Shown piece after piece: positions 9,401-18,462 of a stretch of DNA of 64,000 nt. Origin of the DNA: RUG334 sp045599645. Its GTDB lineage: Bacteria > Muiribacteriota > Ozemobacteria > Ozemobacterales > Ozemobacteraceae. The position numbers and the translations under genes are program-made. Below the pieces are notes generated by a model. The model did no database searches. It had not been told where the DNA came from and worked only from the letters and a program-made list of their open reading frames with translations. The stretch spans positions 1-64,000 of the forward strand of contig JAZRWI010000058.1 in assembly GCA_045599645.1 (NCBI GenBank), read 5' to 3'. The stretch's first letter is position 1; every line of letters begins with the position of its first letter.

Positions 9401-10115
9401 TACCGGTAACCCTTATGCACCTGTTGCACCTATTGGCAGGGTATTTTCAAATACTAATCTTTCTACTCTTGCTGAACATGCTGAAAAAAAAGATGATGAA
9501 GATGATGAAGATGGCGGCTCTGAAAGCGATGTTAATCTTCAGGGCTTTGATGGGCAGACATACAGGATTTGCGGTATTCTTACAGGCATGAAGAAAATTG
9601 TAACAAAGAAGGGCGATACAATGGCTTTCACTACAATTGAAGCCAATAATGCTGTTCTTGAAGTTACTATTTTCCCGAAAACCTACGAAGAATGTGGCGC
9701 TAAACTACAGATTGATGAACCATTGTTCATGATCATTAGAACTCAGGTTATGGACGGCTCTGTTAAAGCTAATGCAGAAAAGGTATTTACCTTAGCTGAT
9801 ATGGACCAGGATGGTTTTACTAAGCTTACTTTCTCTGTTCCTAAGGATAAATCTAATAAAGATAATTACGAAGAAATGCTAGACGTTCTTAGAAGAAGTC
9901 CTGGACAGACTTCGTTTACTATTTCTGTTATTACTAGTGATGACAGGAAGGTTACCTTAAGACCCGCTTCACGCTTTAAGGTTGCTTTAACGCCTGTTCT
10001 CGTTAAGGAATGGGAAAGAGTATGTGGGAAAAATACTTTAAAGATTGAATTCCCGACACTTGATGCTTTAACCCAACGAGGCGGGTTTAGAAGAAAATTT
10101 ACTCCAGCTAAGTAA
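6414..10115 (+). CDS. dnaE: DNA polymerase III alpha subunit (DnaE type)
   Basis: Replicative polymerase catalytic subunit, 1233 aa, close to the E. coli length (about 1160). The PHP domain (about 5-210) starts with VHLHVHSHYSLLDG and has CITDHGNMY, so its metal-binding His/Asp set looks intact. An intact PHP is the ancestral proofreading exonuclease in many bacteria, unlike the degenerate E. coli domain. GPGRGSAAG (about 362) and MPDIDVDF (about 400-407) carry the palm catalytic carboxylates. A beta-clamp/OB region lies near 1000-1100 and is preceded by an acidic linker (about 1022-1040, KKDDEDDEDGG). The start is fixed by the PHP motif, which leaves only about six residues before VHLHVHS. 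The gene appears monocistronic, with no clear terminator after it. Confidence 0.97.
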   Translation: MPFSNFVHLHVHSHYSLLDGACSVKSIVDAAKRFNMPAVCITDHGNMYAAIELYHEAMKKGLKPIMGFEAYITAGSRLDKTRESLAKWPTHHLVLLAKDQTGYKNLLKLTSVGHTEGFYYKPRIDHEILEKHSEGLIALSACLAGEIPCELLKDDRESAKKILKYYQGVFGKENFYVEIQNHGIPEQLKILRPLVEIARECDAPLVCTNDSHYVNPEDWETQDALLCMSTGKTLDDPDRFRFQTKEFYYKSPQEMAALFGEWPDSLENTVKIADRCNVSIKFGESILPVCPVPEGYTDESYVREICYRGLKENYGENPSQEAIDRLEFELETIKKMGYFAYFLIVWEFINWAREQGIPVGPGRGSAAGAIVAYCMHITDIDPIKYDLLFERFLNPERISMPDIDVDFSDDGRPNVIEHCQQLYGKARVSQIITFNYMLAKNAIRGVGRIMGMPVGDVGKIAKLVPEKPGTHLKSCLTEVPELKALAESGTEEEKKLLRLASAVDGLASHTGVHACGIIISAMDLEEVSPVTKDPNAKEGEFNLVVSQYEKHAVEDIGLLKMDFLGLKTLTVLLNAFRNVQETHSDPKYEWELKVLQKFLDLREKVDPNNPPDPKMVMKIAEAAKPLLSFDDKGVYELLQKGLTLGVFQLESTGMRGLLKRLLPSEFTDIIALLAMYRPGPLKSGMVDDFVERKHGRAELAYPHPLLEPVLKDTYGVYLYQEQVMLTSRVLAGFTKGQADALRKAMGKKIKEKMIEMGEKFVKGSIERGVDPKLAQDIFDKMAGFAEYGFNKSHSAAYAVVTYRTAYMKAHYPAEFMASCLTSETDDTDKIAEYVDECRALGFEVLPPDVNHSFGQFKVEGKNIRYGLAALKGVGMGPVEAIEKARSKGGPFKDLGDFLQRMDSDQINSRVLDALVKSGAFDCFGLKKSQLLQMCEDGLKQNQSQRKSKNSGQATFFDLLGDQAEGMGNIEIKVPKLPELSDKELLLGEKEVFGFYLTGNPYAPVAPIGRVFSNTNLSTLAEHAEKKDDEDDEDGGSESDVNLQGFDGQTYRICGILTGMKKIVTKKGDTMAFTTIEANNAVLEVTIFPKTYEECGAKLQIDEPLFMIIRTQVMDGSVKANAEKVFTLADMDQDGFTKLTFSVPKDKSNKDNYEEMLDVLRRSPGQTSFTISVITSDDRKVTLRPASRFKVALTPVLVKEWERVCGKNTLKIEFPTLDALTQRGGFRRKFTPAK

Positions 10116-10207
10116 TGTTTTCCAGGTAAAACTCGCTTAATAAGGCTTAATAAGTATTTACTGTTAGAGCCTTGACGCAGATATGTAATAATGGTAAATT
10201 GTTTCCC

Positions 10208-12949
10208 ATGAAAAATTTGAGGTTACTTTTATTTGTAATATCACTTCTGATGTGCGTTTCAGCTGTTTTTGCTGCTGATTATGCAGATGTGTACAAACAA
10301 TGGGGTGCATATAGGTACATTGAAAAACCAGGCTTAAGGGTTTATTTCCCCGAAAAGATAAAAGACTCTATGCCACGTATTATTACTAGCTTTGCTAAGG
10401 TTAGAGATAATATAATAAAGAACTTTGAAAAAGAAAAAGGCTTTGTTGCTACAGTAATCCTTGATGAGCACGACGATATTATTGAAAGTACAGCAGATTC
10501 AAAATTCGACTTCATCAAACTTAGTATTTTTGATGAAATGGGTGCTCTTTCGGCTCGTTCTTATTCTTTGGAAAAGAGATTTGCGTTATCACTTTCTAAG
10601 ACACTCATAAAGCATTCTACTTCTAATGCAAGCTTTGAATGGCGCCGTGCGATTGCTATGCTGCTTATGCCGCATTGGTTTGTAGAAGGCTGCGCGCTAA
10701 ATTATGCTTTTCCTATTGACTCAATACATTATAGCCGTTTGCTTGACATGGCTCGTAGCGGACGCCTTTATTCTCTCGACGATTTAAATACCTTTACCAG
10801 TCAGTCAACACTGGTTAAGGAAGAAATGCTTTTTCAAGCTCATTCGATGTTAGCTTTCTGGGAATCTACATTGAAAAAAAACGCCGATCTTGAGTTAATA
10901 TCATCTATTATTAGAAAGCCTGTGGGCTTTGAAACTGCATTTAAAAAATATTACGGTGTTACTCTTAAAAAGGCTTATGAATCATATATTAAATATATTT
11001 CAGAACAAAGCGCAGAAATTGAAGCCATAAAAAAGCCTGATATTCTTGACGTAGATTGTGTTGATGCTGATGATAAAATTTTCCGTTCTTATATAAGAAT
11101 AAGTAATGACGAACGTATATGGGTTTCTTCAAAGCGATACACTACAGAAAATTATGATTTATACTATCGAAAAGGTGTTCTGAAGCCCGTTGTTCTGTTG
11201 AAAAATGTTCATCCTGCAATGATTTATGATGAAGAAAATAAAGAAGTCATAATCGGTTGCTACCATGTTAACGGAAGAAGAGAAAAAAGACTTGCCCTTT
11301 GGAAAGTTACATTAGATGGCCGTGCAAGATGCATTTCTCCAAGAGCTGGAAGCTTTAAACCAATGGTTATTAAAGATAATCGTATATACTTTGTAAATAA
11401 TTCATTGGGTAAGGTTAGCATCATGTCAGTGAATCCGAATGAGGCGGATTCAGAAAAATCAGAATTCGATTTTGAGGCTTCTGTAAGACCTCTTGACGTG
11501 GCACTGGATATTGAAAATGGAAGACTTTTCTATACCGTTCAGACCACAGAATTTGAAACAAGATTGTCTGTTATTCCATTGAATGCAAAAAATATGAAGG
11601 AAGCTTCTACAGAAATAACTGAGCATGATGGTGATATACGTTCCTTGAAGTTTATTGATGGAAAGCTTTGGTGTGCCTGTGACAATGAGCATTACACAAC
11701 ACAGCTTTTTTGCTATGATGAAGAAAATAAATTGTTTAAGAAATATTCTTCATTGTTTGGTGGCGTATGGGATATTTCTATTTCGTCTCCGGATAAAAAA
11801 AGTATAGAAGTGACAACACTTTGTGATGGTGGCTTTGTTGTAGCTACATTACCTTTTAAAGAAATTGAAGATGAATTTATTGAAGCTAACATCAGGCAAA
11901 ATCCTGAAAATGATGAACTAATGGAAGTTAATAGTCATAAATATAGAACAGAATACTCTACTTCCCTATGGAAACCGGCTCTTGGTAAGGACGCTTCCGG
12001 GAACGTAATTGGTCTATACAATCAAAGAACAGACAAATTAGGTCGAACTGCTATAGTGATAGCGCCTACTTATGGTTTAAAGAGCCATAAATGGGGTTAT
12101 ATTTCATCTTTTATGAAAAGGTTCGACTTGTTGAAAGCTGAATTGTCTTTCAATGATTATACAATAGAAAAATCGTATATGGACAATGATTATTATGAAA
12201 GAGTTCAGTCTAGAAAGCTGAATTTTGAATATCCTTTACGACTTGATATGCAATTATATTTTGGCTTAGACCTAGCAAAGAGAAGTGTGGCCAAGAATGA
12301 AGGTAAAGGACTGACTCCTACAGAAGGTAAAGACCATAATTATTACTTCGGAATAAAACAGGAATCTATCAGAAATGAACCATACTGCAATATTTTCCCT
12401 AGAAAAGGAAGAATAGTAGATTTCAAGTTTACAAAGGGTACAGATACTATTTTTGGTGGTGGTCTGATTTATAAATCTACTTCACTGAAATGGAAGGAAT
12501 TTATCCCGGTTAACGACTACTATGTTCTTACATTGGCCGGTTGGATTGCTCAGGATGATAAAGAAAACGATATCAGACGCCCTGACGACTTGACTCTAGG
12601 CGGTGATTCCTATATGAGGGCTTATGGTGGTTCCTATAAATCAGGTGATAAATTGAGATATGGCTGTGTTTCTTTGGCAAGACCAATTAGAATTGATTTG
12701 CCAAAGCAAATTGGCTGGATTAAAAATGAATTCTCATCTTTGGGAGTATTCTGGGAAATAGGTGATACGCTTAATACTGGCAAATTTGATTATAATTATG
12801 ATAGAGGGGTTGAATTTACAAGTAAGGTTCTTTTACTCAAGCGTATTCCTCTATCTTTTGTTGCGGGTTATGCTCAGAAAAATGGCGAAGATGGTCATAG
12901 CTCTTATTGTAATTTCTATATTGATGATTTGGACGAATTAATCAGGTAA
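10208..12949 (+). CDS. Exported protein: degenerate peptidase-MA-like domain, beta-propeller, outer-membrane barrel
   Basis: 913 aa from the ATG at 10208. An upstream TTG at 10172 would add 12 residues before the Met that begins a clean signal peptide ending VFA-ADY. Residues about 25-270 resemble gluzincin (peptidase MA-like) domains: HWFVEGCALNYA matches their WxxEGxA motif, but the HExxH zinc motif is replaced around KTLIKHSTSN, so catalysis is unlikely. Residues about 280-590 look like TolB/WD-type propeller blades. Residues about 600-910 look like a surface-antigen/BamA-like barrel (GGDSYMRAYGG, LGVFWEIGD). It lies 5 bp upstream of the glycosidase gene, so the two are probably co-transcribed. 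The precise function is unknown. Confidence 0.5.
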   Translation: MKNLRLLLFVISLLMCVSAVFAADYADVYKQWGAYRYIEKPGLRVYFPEKIKDSMPRIITSFAKVRDNIIKNFEKEKGFVATVILDEHDDIIESTADSKFDFIKLSIFDEMGALSARSYSLEKRFALSLSKTLIKHSTSNASFEWRRAIAMLLMPHWFVEGCALNYAFPIDSIHYSRLLDMARSGRLYSLDDLNTFTSQSTLVKEEMLFQAHSMLAFWESTLKKNADLELISSIIRKPVGFETAFKKYYGVTLKKAYESYIKYISEQSAEIEAIKKPDILDVDCVDADDKIFRSYIRISNDERIWVSSKRYTTENYDLYYRKGVLKPVVLLKNVHPAMIYDEENKEVIIGCYHVNGRREKRLALWKVTLDGRARCISPRAGSFKPMVIKDNRIYFVNNSLGKVSIMSVNPNEADSEKSEFDFEASVRPLDVALDIENGRLFYTVQTTEFETRLSVIPLNAKNMKEASTEITEHDGDIRSLKFIDGKLWCACDNEHYTTQLFCYDEENKLFKKYSSLFGGVWDISISSPDKKSIEVTTLCDGGFVVATLPFKEIEDEFIEANIRQNPENDELMEVNSHKYRTEYSTSLWKPALGKDASGNVIGLYNQRTDKLGRTAIVIAPTYGLKSHKWGYISSFMKRFDLLKAELSFNDYTIEKSYMDNDYYERVQSRKLNFEYPLRLDMQLYFGLDLAKRSVAKNEGKGLTPTEGKDHNYYFGIKQESIRNEPYCNIFPRKGRIVDFKFTKGTDTIFGGGLIYKSTSLKWKEFIPVNDYYVLTLAGWIAQDDKENDIRRPDDLTLGGDSYMRAYGGSYKSGDKLRYGCVSLARPIRIDLPKQIGWIKNEFSSLGVFWEIGDTLNTGKFDYNYDRGVEFTSKVLLLKRIPLSFVAGYAQKNGEDGHSSYCNFYIDDLDELIR

Positions 12950-12954
12950 AATAA

Positions 12955-13917
12955 ATGAATAGACATTTTTTTCATAGCTTTCTAGGTTTTGCGTTGCTTT
13001 TACTATTATGCAGTTCTGTTTTTGCCGAAGATATAGCCACTTCTACAACGACTATAGATTATAAGGCCTTAAAGGTTGATTTAAAGTCGGGCGTTAGAAG
13101 AATTTTTGAATCCATGAATAAGAATCTGCCAAAAGAAGATTTTGGCGTTCTGCCTGATGGTCTCAGTATTGTTGAAGGTAATGGCTTCCGCGGTATTAAA
13201 ATAACTCCGGTTGTTTTGGAATTCAGAACCTATACCTGGTATGGTGAGACAGGCTTATTAGATAATTATAGATTTTGCAAAGAAGGCGGTGACGATATTG
13301 TTGCTGCCATTAACGGAACCTTTTATTCTGAACGTGGTGCCTTAGGACAGCTTATTAGTGACGGAACTGTTGCAAACATGAGACAGTTTTCTGGTCGTTT
13401 ATCAAGATGCTTCTTAGCTGCTTTCAGAGGTGCTAAGGATACACAATACTGGTATCTCGGAGAAACCTCCCTAAATGCTAATGAGCTTGTAGTTACCCAT
13501 GCAAAGGAAATGATGTGGTTTAATGGTCCAGCTGATGCCACTGTAAGACCTGATCAGCTTATTGGCGGTGGTGGTTGGATTTTAAGAGGTCGAAAAGATG
13601 TCCATCAGGAAGCCGTTGATAGACAATTTTTCAGATTTAGGGCCGAAGATCAGACAAGTCGAAAAACAGTTATTGCTCAGGATTCAGACAGAAATATAAT
13701 GTTTCTTGTTTTTGAAGCAGGTTTCTCACTTCACCAGATTGCCAGAGAATTTGTAAAAAATGAGATATTCAGCAAGGTTCAGGATGCTATATTCCTTGAT
13801 GGAGGTTCTTCGTCCTGTATTGTTTTAAAAGGCAAATATCTTGTTGCTCCGCTTTATATGGTTGATAAAGCTAGATGCTCCTGCATTCAGGTTATAAGAC
13901 CACAAATGATTTGGTAA
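12955..13917 (+). CDS. Exported phosphodiester glycosidase-family protein (NAGPA/DUF2233)
   Basis: The 320-aa product has a Sec signal peptide (about residues 1-24, ending VFA-ED). Two family hallmarks are visible: AAINGTFYSERG...LISDG (about 118-140) and AIFLDGGSSSCIVLKG (about 280-295), which carry the Asn/Asp and Gly-Gly-Ser-Ser active-site loops of PF09992. The family includes the lysosomal GlcNAc-1-phosphodiester alpha-GlcNAcase and bacterial exopolysaccharide/peptidoglycan-associated proteins. Here it would act in the periplasm on a glycan phosphodiester, with substrate unknown. It sits in an apparent operon with the preceding barrel protein (5-bp gap) and the following radical SAM gene (2-bp gap from stop to ATG). 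Confidence 0.8.
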   Translation: MNRHFFHSFLGFALLLLLCSSVFAEDIATSTTTIDYKALKVDLKSGVRRIFESMNKNLPKEDFGVLPDGLSIVEGNGFRGIKITPVVLEFRTYTWYGETGLLDNYRFCKEGGDDIVAAINGTFYSERGALGQLISDGTVANMRQFSGRLSRCFLAAFRGAKDTQYWYLGETSLNANELVVTHAKEMMWFNGPADATVRPDQLIGGGGWILRGRKDVHQEAVDRQFFRFRAEDQTSRKTVIAQDSDRNIMFLVFEAGFSLHQIAREFVKNEIFSKVQDAIFLDGGSSSCIVLKGKYLVAPLYMVDKARCSCIQVIRPQMIW

Positions 13918-13919
13918 AA

Positions 13920-15617
13920 ATGTTTAATTTTATTGAATACCCGACAATAGCTTTTCGTGGTGAAAAATACATAGCAAAAAGTGACAAAGGCCGTAAAAAC
14001 TTTGATGTCATAATGATTTCTGGCGATGCCTATGTTGATCATCCTTCTTTCCCTTCAGCTGTTGTTTGCAGATTATTACAGCATCTAGGATTGTCTGTTG
14101 CAATTATAGCCCAGCCTGATTGGAATTGTGATGAAGATTTCAAAGCATGGGGCGAACCAAACATGTTTTTTGCTATCGCTCCTGGGGCTATGGATAGTAT
14201 GGTTGCTAACTATACTTCAGCTAGCATGCCAAGAAGTAAAGATAGATTATCCCCTGATGGTAAACCAGGACTTCGACCAAAACGTGCTTTGCAGGTATAT
14301 GTTCAGAAAATTCACCAGCTTTTCAAGAATTCTATGATAATAGCAGGTGGTGTGGAAGCCTCTATGCGACGTTTCTCTCATTATGATTACTGGGAAAATA
14401 AGGTAAAAGACCCGGTTCTAATGGATGCTCCCGCTAATCTGCTTATATACGGCATGGCCGAAGCTGTGTATCCAAAAGTTGTTGAATGGCTTAAAAAAGG
14501 CAGCAAAGATACTTTCCCGCAGATTCCCCAGACTGTTATAAAGGTAAAACATAACAGCTGGCGTGACAAGCTGAATGGCAGCTTCAGTATTTTACCAGAT
14601 ATCGAGACCTGCAGAAAAGATAAAACCGTTTTTATGGAATTGTCAAAGGTTCTTGATACCTGCTTAAGACCAAATGCAGATATTTTAATTCAACAGCATG
14701 CAAAGGGCGATATAATCTGTTTCCCACCGACTGCTGATATGTTCGATGAAGAAATTAAAATGATGGACTGTCTCAAGTTCAACAGACGTTCACATCCTAT
14801 TTATAAGAATCCTATCCCCGGTCTTGAACCTGTTCAATTCTCTGTTCAGTCTCATCGTGGCTGTCTGAGTGCCTGCAGCTTCTGCGCTTTATCTCTGCAT
14901 CAGGGAAGAATTATACGTTCACGCTCAAAGGAAAGTATTCTTGCTGAAATAGCGTCCTTTGTTGAACATCCTGATTTTAAAGGCATTGTTCCTGACGTTG
15001 GTGGCCCGGCTGTTAATATGTATGGCTGGGAATGCGCTGCTGGTGGCTGTAATAGACGCATGTGCGTTCATCCTGCAATCTGCAAAAACCTTCGTCATTC
15101 CTTAAAGCCATTGGCTGATGTTTTGAAGGCTGCTGTAAAAATAAAAGGTGTTCGAAAGGTATTTTTAGGCTCTGGCTTACGCTATGACCTTATTCGTGAT
15201 GACGAATGGGATGTTTTTGAATACATTATTTTTAACCATATTTCAGGTCAGCTAAAGGTTGCGCCAGAACATTTTGACAAACGAGTTTTAACTCTTATGA
15301 GAAAGGGTGCAGATGCTGATTTTGCTGCTTTTGCCAAAAAGTTCTATGACTCCTGCGATAGGCGTCATCAGAAGCTGTTCCTTGTTCCATACCTGATGAC
15401 AGCTTTCCCAGGTAGTCAGGAAGGTGATAAGAAGCTTGTAAAAACTGTAAAAGAGCTTCACCTTGTTCACGAACAGATTCAGGAATTCACCCCAACTCCA
15501 GGCAGTATGGGCAGTGCAATGTTTTACACTGAAACTGATTTTGACGGCAAACCGGTCTGGGTTCCTAAAACCCGCACTGCTCGCATGTCTACCCGCTCAA
15601 AATTGCAGAAAAAGTAA
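13920..15617 (+). CDS. ygiQ: YgiQ-family radical SAM protein (UPF0313)
   Basis: 565 aa from ATG 13920. The longer frame from 13875 would overlap the glycosidase, while YgiQ proteins begin just before the GDAYVDHPSFP motif. The family N-terminal signature (GDAYVDHPSF, GGVEASMRRFSHYDYW) is followed by the radical SAM cluster motif HRGCLSACSFC (CxxxCxxC, about 313-321). LKVAPEH, typical of the core, follows at about residue 450. The family binds a 4Fe-4S cluster and SAM; its substrate is not established. It is shorter than the E. coli protein (about 740 aa), which has a longer C-terminal extension. Confidence 0.88.
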   Translation: MFNFIEYPTIAFRGEKYIAKSDKGRKNFDVIMISGDAYVDHPSFPSAVVCRLLQHLGLSVAIIAQPDWNCDEDFKAWGEPNMFFAIAPGAMDSMVANYTSASMPRSKDRLSPDGKPGLRPKRALQVYVQKIHQLFKNSMIIAGGVEASMRRFSHYDYWENKVKDPVLMDAPANLLIYGMAEAVYPKVVEWLKKGSKDTFPQIPQTVIKVKHNSWRDKLNGSFSILPDIETCRKDKTVFMELSKVLDTCLRPNADILIQQHAKGDIICFPPTADMFDEEIKMMDCLKFNRRSHPIYKNPIPGLEPVQFSVQSHRGCLSACSFCALSLHQGRIIRSRSKESILAEIASFVEHPDFKGIVPDVGGPAVNMYGWECAAGGCNRRMCVHPAICKNLRHSLKPLADVLKAAVKIKGVRKVFLGSGLRYDLIRDDEWDVFEYIIFNHISGQLKVAPEHFDKRVLTLMRKGADADFAAFAKKFYDSCDRRHQKLFLVPYLMTAFPGSQEGDKKLVKTVKELHLVHEQIQEFTPTPGSMGSAMFYTETDFDGKPVWVPKTRTARMSTRSKLQKK

Positions 15618-15643
15618 AGCTAACGCATATTATTAAAAAGTTG

Positions 15644-15673
15644 TTGACTAAATTCTATCGTAGTTTGTAATAT
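15644..15673 (+). promoter_or_regulatory. Sigma-70-type promoter for the nucleotidyltransferase gene
   Basis: TTGACT (15644-15649), an 18-bp spacer, then TAATAT (15668-15673). The leader carries a small hairpin ACCGG...CCGGT (about 15680-15700) before the RBS at about 15720. Confidence 0.6.
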
Positions 15674-15729
15674 AAAAAGAACCGGATTTTTTGTGCCGGT
15701 ATTAGGAAATGGAATGAGTGGAGAATAAT

Positions 15730-18237
15730 ATGAAAGCAGTAATTATGGCAGGCGGATTCGGTACTCGTTTGCGCCCAATCACATGCAACATCCCTAAGCC
15801 AATGGCTCCTGTAGCAAATGTCCCAATGATGGAACACATTGTCGGTTTACTTAAAAAATATGATATGAACCGCATTTGCTCTATACTTTATTTCCAGCCG
15901 GAAGTTATTACTAACTACTTTGGTGATGGCAAGAAGTTTGGTATTGATATGGAATACCAGATGGCAGCAGCTGACTATGGTACTGCCGGTAGTGTTAAGA
16001 ACACTGAAGAAAAATTAAAGGGCGAACCTTTTATTATTATTTCTGGCGACGTTTTAACAGATTTTGACCTTGCTAAGGCTATTGAATTCCACAAGAAGAA
16101 CAAAGCTATGGCAACATTGGTTCTCACTAAGGTTGATAACCCATTGGAATACGGTGTTGTTATTACTGCTGAAGACGGCAAAATCGTCCGCTTCCTCGAA
16201 AAGCCAAGCTGGGGCGAAGTATTCTCTGATACCATCAACACTGGTATTTACATACTTGAACCAGAAATTTTTGATTTGATTCCTGCTAAGACTGAATTCG
16301 ACTTCAGTAAGAACCTCTTCCCACTGATGCTCGAAAAGAAGCTTCCTCTCTACGGCTACATTGCTGATGGTTACTGGAAGGATATAGGCAGCCTTGATGA
16401 ATATATCAACGCTCATCAGGACGTTCTCAATGGCAACGTAACTGTTGACCTCCGCGGCGATCGTATTGGCGGTATGGGCAAAGACGTTATCGTAGGCAAG
16501 AATGTTAAGATCAACAAGAGCAAGACTAAATTCAAGGGCGGCGTTGTAATTGGTGATAACGTTGTAATTGAAGACGGCTGCACTTTTGAAAATTGTGTAA
16601 TAGGTGACAACTGTGTTGTAGGTAAGGGCTCCACTCTTAAGGGCGCTACCGTATGGGCAGATGTTAAGATTGGTGAAAGAACTGTAATCGATAAGTGCGT
16701 TATCGGTGGCAGAACTGTTGTTGAAGACGGTGCAAAGATTGCCAGCGGCGCTATCATCGCTGAAGATTGTTTCATCGGCAGAGACGCTGTTATCCGCGAA
16801 AATATCAAAGTATGGCCAAAGAAGCAGATTGAAGAAGGTTCAACTGTTCTTTCAAGCCTTATTTATAGTGATAAGTGGAACAAGAACCTGTTCACTGATT
16901 TCGGTATTTCTGGTCTTGCAAACATCGAAATTACTCCAGAAATGGCTTGTAAGCTCGGTTGCGCTTATGGTTCAAGCCTTCCAAAGGGCTCAACCGTAAT
17001 CTGCTCTCGCGACTGCACAAAGGTTGCTCGTATCGTAAACCGCGCTATTATGTGTGGTATCGCTTCTGCAGGCGTTAACGTTTCTGACCTCCGCTGCACT
17101 CCGGAACCTGTAGCACGCTTCAAACCAAATGCCTTCAACCGCACTGGTGGCGTTCATATTAAGATGGCTGACGACAATCCAAACAATCTTGAAATAAAGA
17201 TTTTCGATCAGGAAGGTCGCGACATCGCTACAGGCACTAAGAAATCAATCGAACGTCTCTTCAACCGTGAAGACTTCAGACGCGCTAATGTAATTGAAGT
17301 TGGTGAAATCAGCTTCCCACCACGCGTTCCAGAAAACTACAGCGAAGAATTGCTCCGCCATGTTGATACAAGTGTTATCAAGAACAAGAAGATGAAAATT
17401 GTTGTAGACTTCCAGTTCAGCGAAGCTAACAGCATTTTCAACAGCTTCCTTGGCAAGCTTGGTGTTGATGTAATCACTCTCAATGCTTATCATGATGAAG
17501 ACAAGATTTGGGACCTTTCCGGCAAACAGTCCAGAGAAAATGTTCCAACTATGGTTAAGTCTTTGAATGCAGACCTCGGTATTATCATGGGCAACGGCTC
17601 TGAAAACATCACCATGGTTGACAACACTGGCCGCATCATTGAAGGTCAGCAGGCAATGCTTACTTGGGCTAAGATGATTTTCGATCTCAAGCCAGGTGCC
17701 ACAATTGCAGTTCCAGTTTCTGCAACTCATCAGCTTGAAAAGATGGCTGAAAAGAGCAAAGGTAAAGTTGTTCGCACTAAGACTAGTGTTAGAGCTCTTA
17801 ACGATGCTGCTCTCAATAAAGAAAATGAAATCTGCCTTGATGAAAAGGGCGGAATCATCTTCTCTAACTTCCAGGCCGCTTTCGATGGTATCTTTGCTTC
17901 TGTAAAACTTATTGAAGCAGTTGCTAAGCTTGATAAGAAGTTGTCTGAAATCGTTGATTCAGTTCCAGAATCTTTCACCCGCACTGTAAAGCTCCCATGC
18001 CCATGGGAAGCTAAGGGCAAGGTTATGAGATATTCTATGGAATTTGCTAAGAATAAAGAAACTCAGCTTATCGACGGCGTTAAGATTCTTATGAACAAGA
18101 CCGACTGGGTTCTCGTTCTTCCGGATTCTGACAAGCCATTCGTAAATCTGACTGTTGAAAGCACTAATGCTAAGAAGTCAGATGAGCTTCTCAAGAGTAT
18201 TACTGACCAGGTTAATACTTGGAAAGACGCTGAATAA
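15730..18237 (+). CDS. Sugar-1-phosphate nucleotidyltransferase fused to degenerate phosphomannomutase domain
   Basis: 835 aa from ATG 15730, which has a GGAG 8 nt upstream; the in-frame GTG at 15718 overlaps that RBS. Residues 1-235 are an NTP-transferase (MAGGFGTRLRP, then SGDVLTDFD and GYWKDIG). Residues about 250-370 are left-handed beta-helix hexapeptide repeats, and about 380-830 have the phosphohexomutase layout. Proteins of this shape are called mannose-1-phosphate guanylyltransferase and supply GDP-mannose-like precursors for surface glycans. The mutase half has lost its key motifs: the TASHNP phosphoserine loop reads KMADDNPNN, the DGDGDR metal loop reads GNGSEN, the sugar loop reads SNFQAAFDG and the RPSGTEP phosphate loop reads LPDSDKP. 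That half is probably regulatory or structural. Confidence 0.85.
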   Translation: MKAVIMAGGFGTRLRPITCNIPKPMAPVANVPMMEHIVGLLKKYDMNRICSILYFQPEVITNYFGDGKKFGIDMEYQMAAADYGTAGSVKNTEEKLKGEPFIIISGDVLTDFDLAKAIEFHKKNKAMATLVLTKVDNPLEYGVVITAEDGKIVRFLEKPSWGEVFSDTINTGIYILEPEIFDLIPAKTEFDFSKNLFPLMLEKKLPLYGYIADGYWKDIGSLDEYINAHQDVLNGNVTVDLRGDRIGGMGKDVIVGKNVKINKSKTKFKGGVVIGDNVVIEDGCTFENCVIGDNCVVGKGSTLKGATVWADVKIGERTVIDKCVIGGRTVVEDGAKIASGAIIAEDCFIGRDAVIRENIKVWPKKQIEEGSTVLSSLIYSDKWNKNLFTDFGISGLANIEITPEMACKLGCAYGSSLPKGSTVICSRDCTKVARIVNRAIMCGIASAGVNVSDLRCTPEPVARFKPNAFNRTGGVHIKMADDNPNNLEIKIFDQEGRDIATGTKKSIERLFNREDFRRANVIEVGEISFPPRVPENYSEELLRHVDTSVIKNKKMKIVVDFQFSEANSIFNSFLGKLGVDVITLNAYHDEDKIWDLSGKQSRENVPTMVKSLNADLGIIMGNGSENITMVDNTGRIIEGQQAMLTWAKMIFDLKPGATIAVPVSATHQLEKMAEKSKGKVVRTKTSVRALNDAALNKENEICLDEKGGIIFSNFQAAFDGIFASVKLIEAVAKLDKKLSEIVDSVPESFTRTVKLPCPWEAKGKVMRYSMEFAKNKETQLIDGVKILMNKTDWVLVLPDSDKPFVNLTVESTNAKKSDELLKSITDQVNTWKDAE

Positions 18238-18259
18238 GATAGTTATTTGGTAATAAAAA

Positions 18260-18288
18260 AAACGGTGCCAATCGGCACCGTTTTTTTG
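18260..18288 (+). terminator. Rho-independent terminator
   Basis: ACGGTGCC pairs with GGCACCGT across AATC and is followed by seven or more T, 23 bp after the nucleotidyltransferase stop codon. Confidence 0.92.
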
Positions 18289-18294
18289 TTATCA

Positions 18295-18327
18295 ACCCCC
18301 TTTCGTAAAGGGGGGCAGGGGGGATTT
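18295..18327. repeat. CCCCCTTT-AAAGGGGG palindromic repeat
   Basis: CCCCCTTT and AAAGGGGGG form a hairpin, followed by CAGGGGGGATTT. A relative lies at 25486-25517, also directly after a gene. It is a dispersed intergenic palindrome. Confidence 0.7.
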
Positions 18328-18360
18328 CCTGAGCACTTCCGCATAGCAGAAATCTACGCA

Positions 18361-18456
18361 GGCAAACCACCAACCATCTAAAACCGAGGCTAAAAACTGG
18401 CCTGTTCATCGGCCTGCTTGGCTGTTTTATCCGTCATTATCCTGTTATCCGTTGCC
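18361..18456 (-). repeat. Diverged inverted copy of the 5.5-kb 122-bp repeat unit
   Basis: Read on the minus strand it begins CAACGGATAACAGGAT, then AACAGCCAAGCAG, TTTTAGCCTCGGT and GTGGTTTGCC, in the order seen in 5531-5930. The internal hairpin differs (GGCCGATGAACAGGCC). It fills the gap before the HEAT-repeat gene. Confidence 0.7.
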
Positions 18457-18462
18457 ATACTC

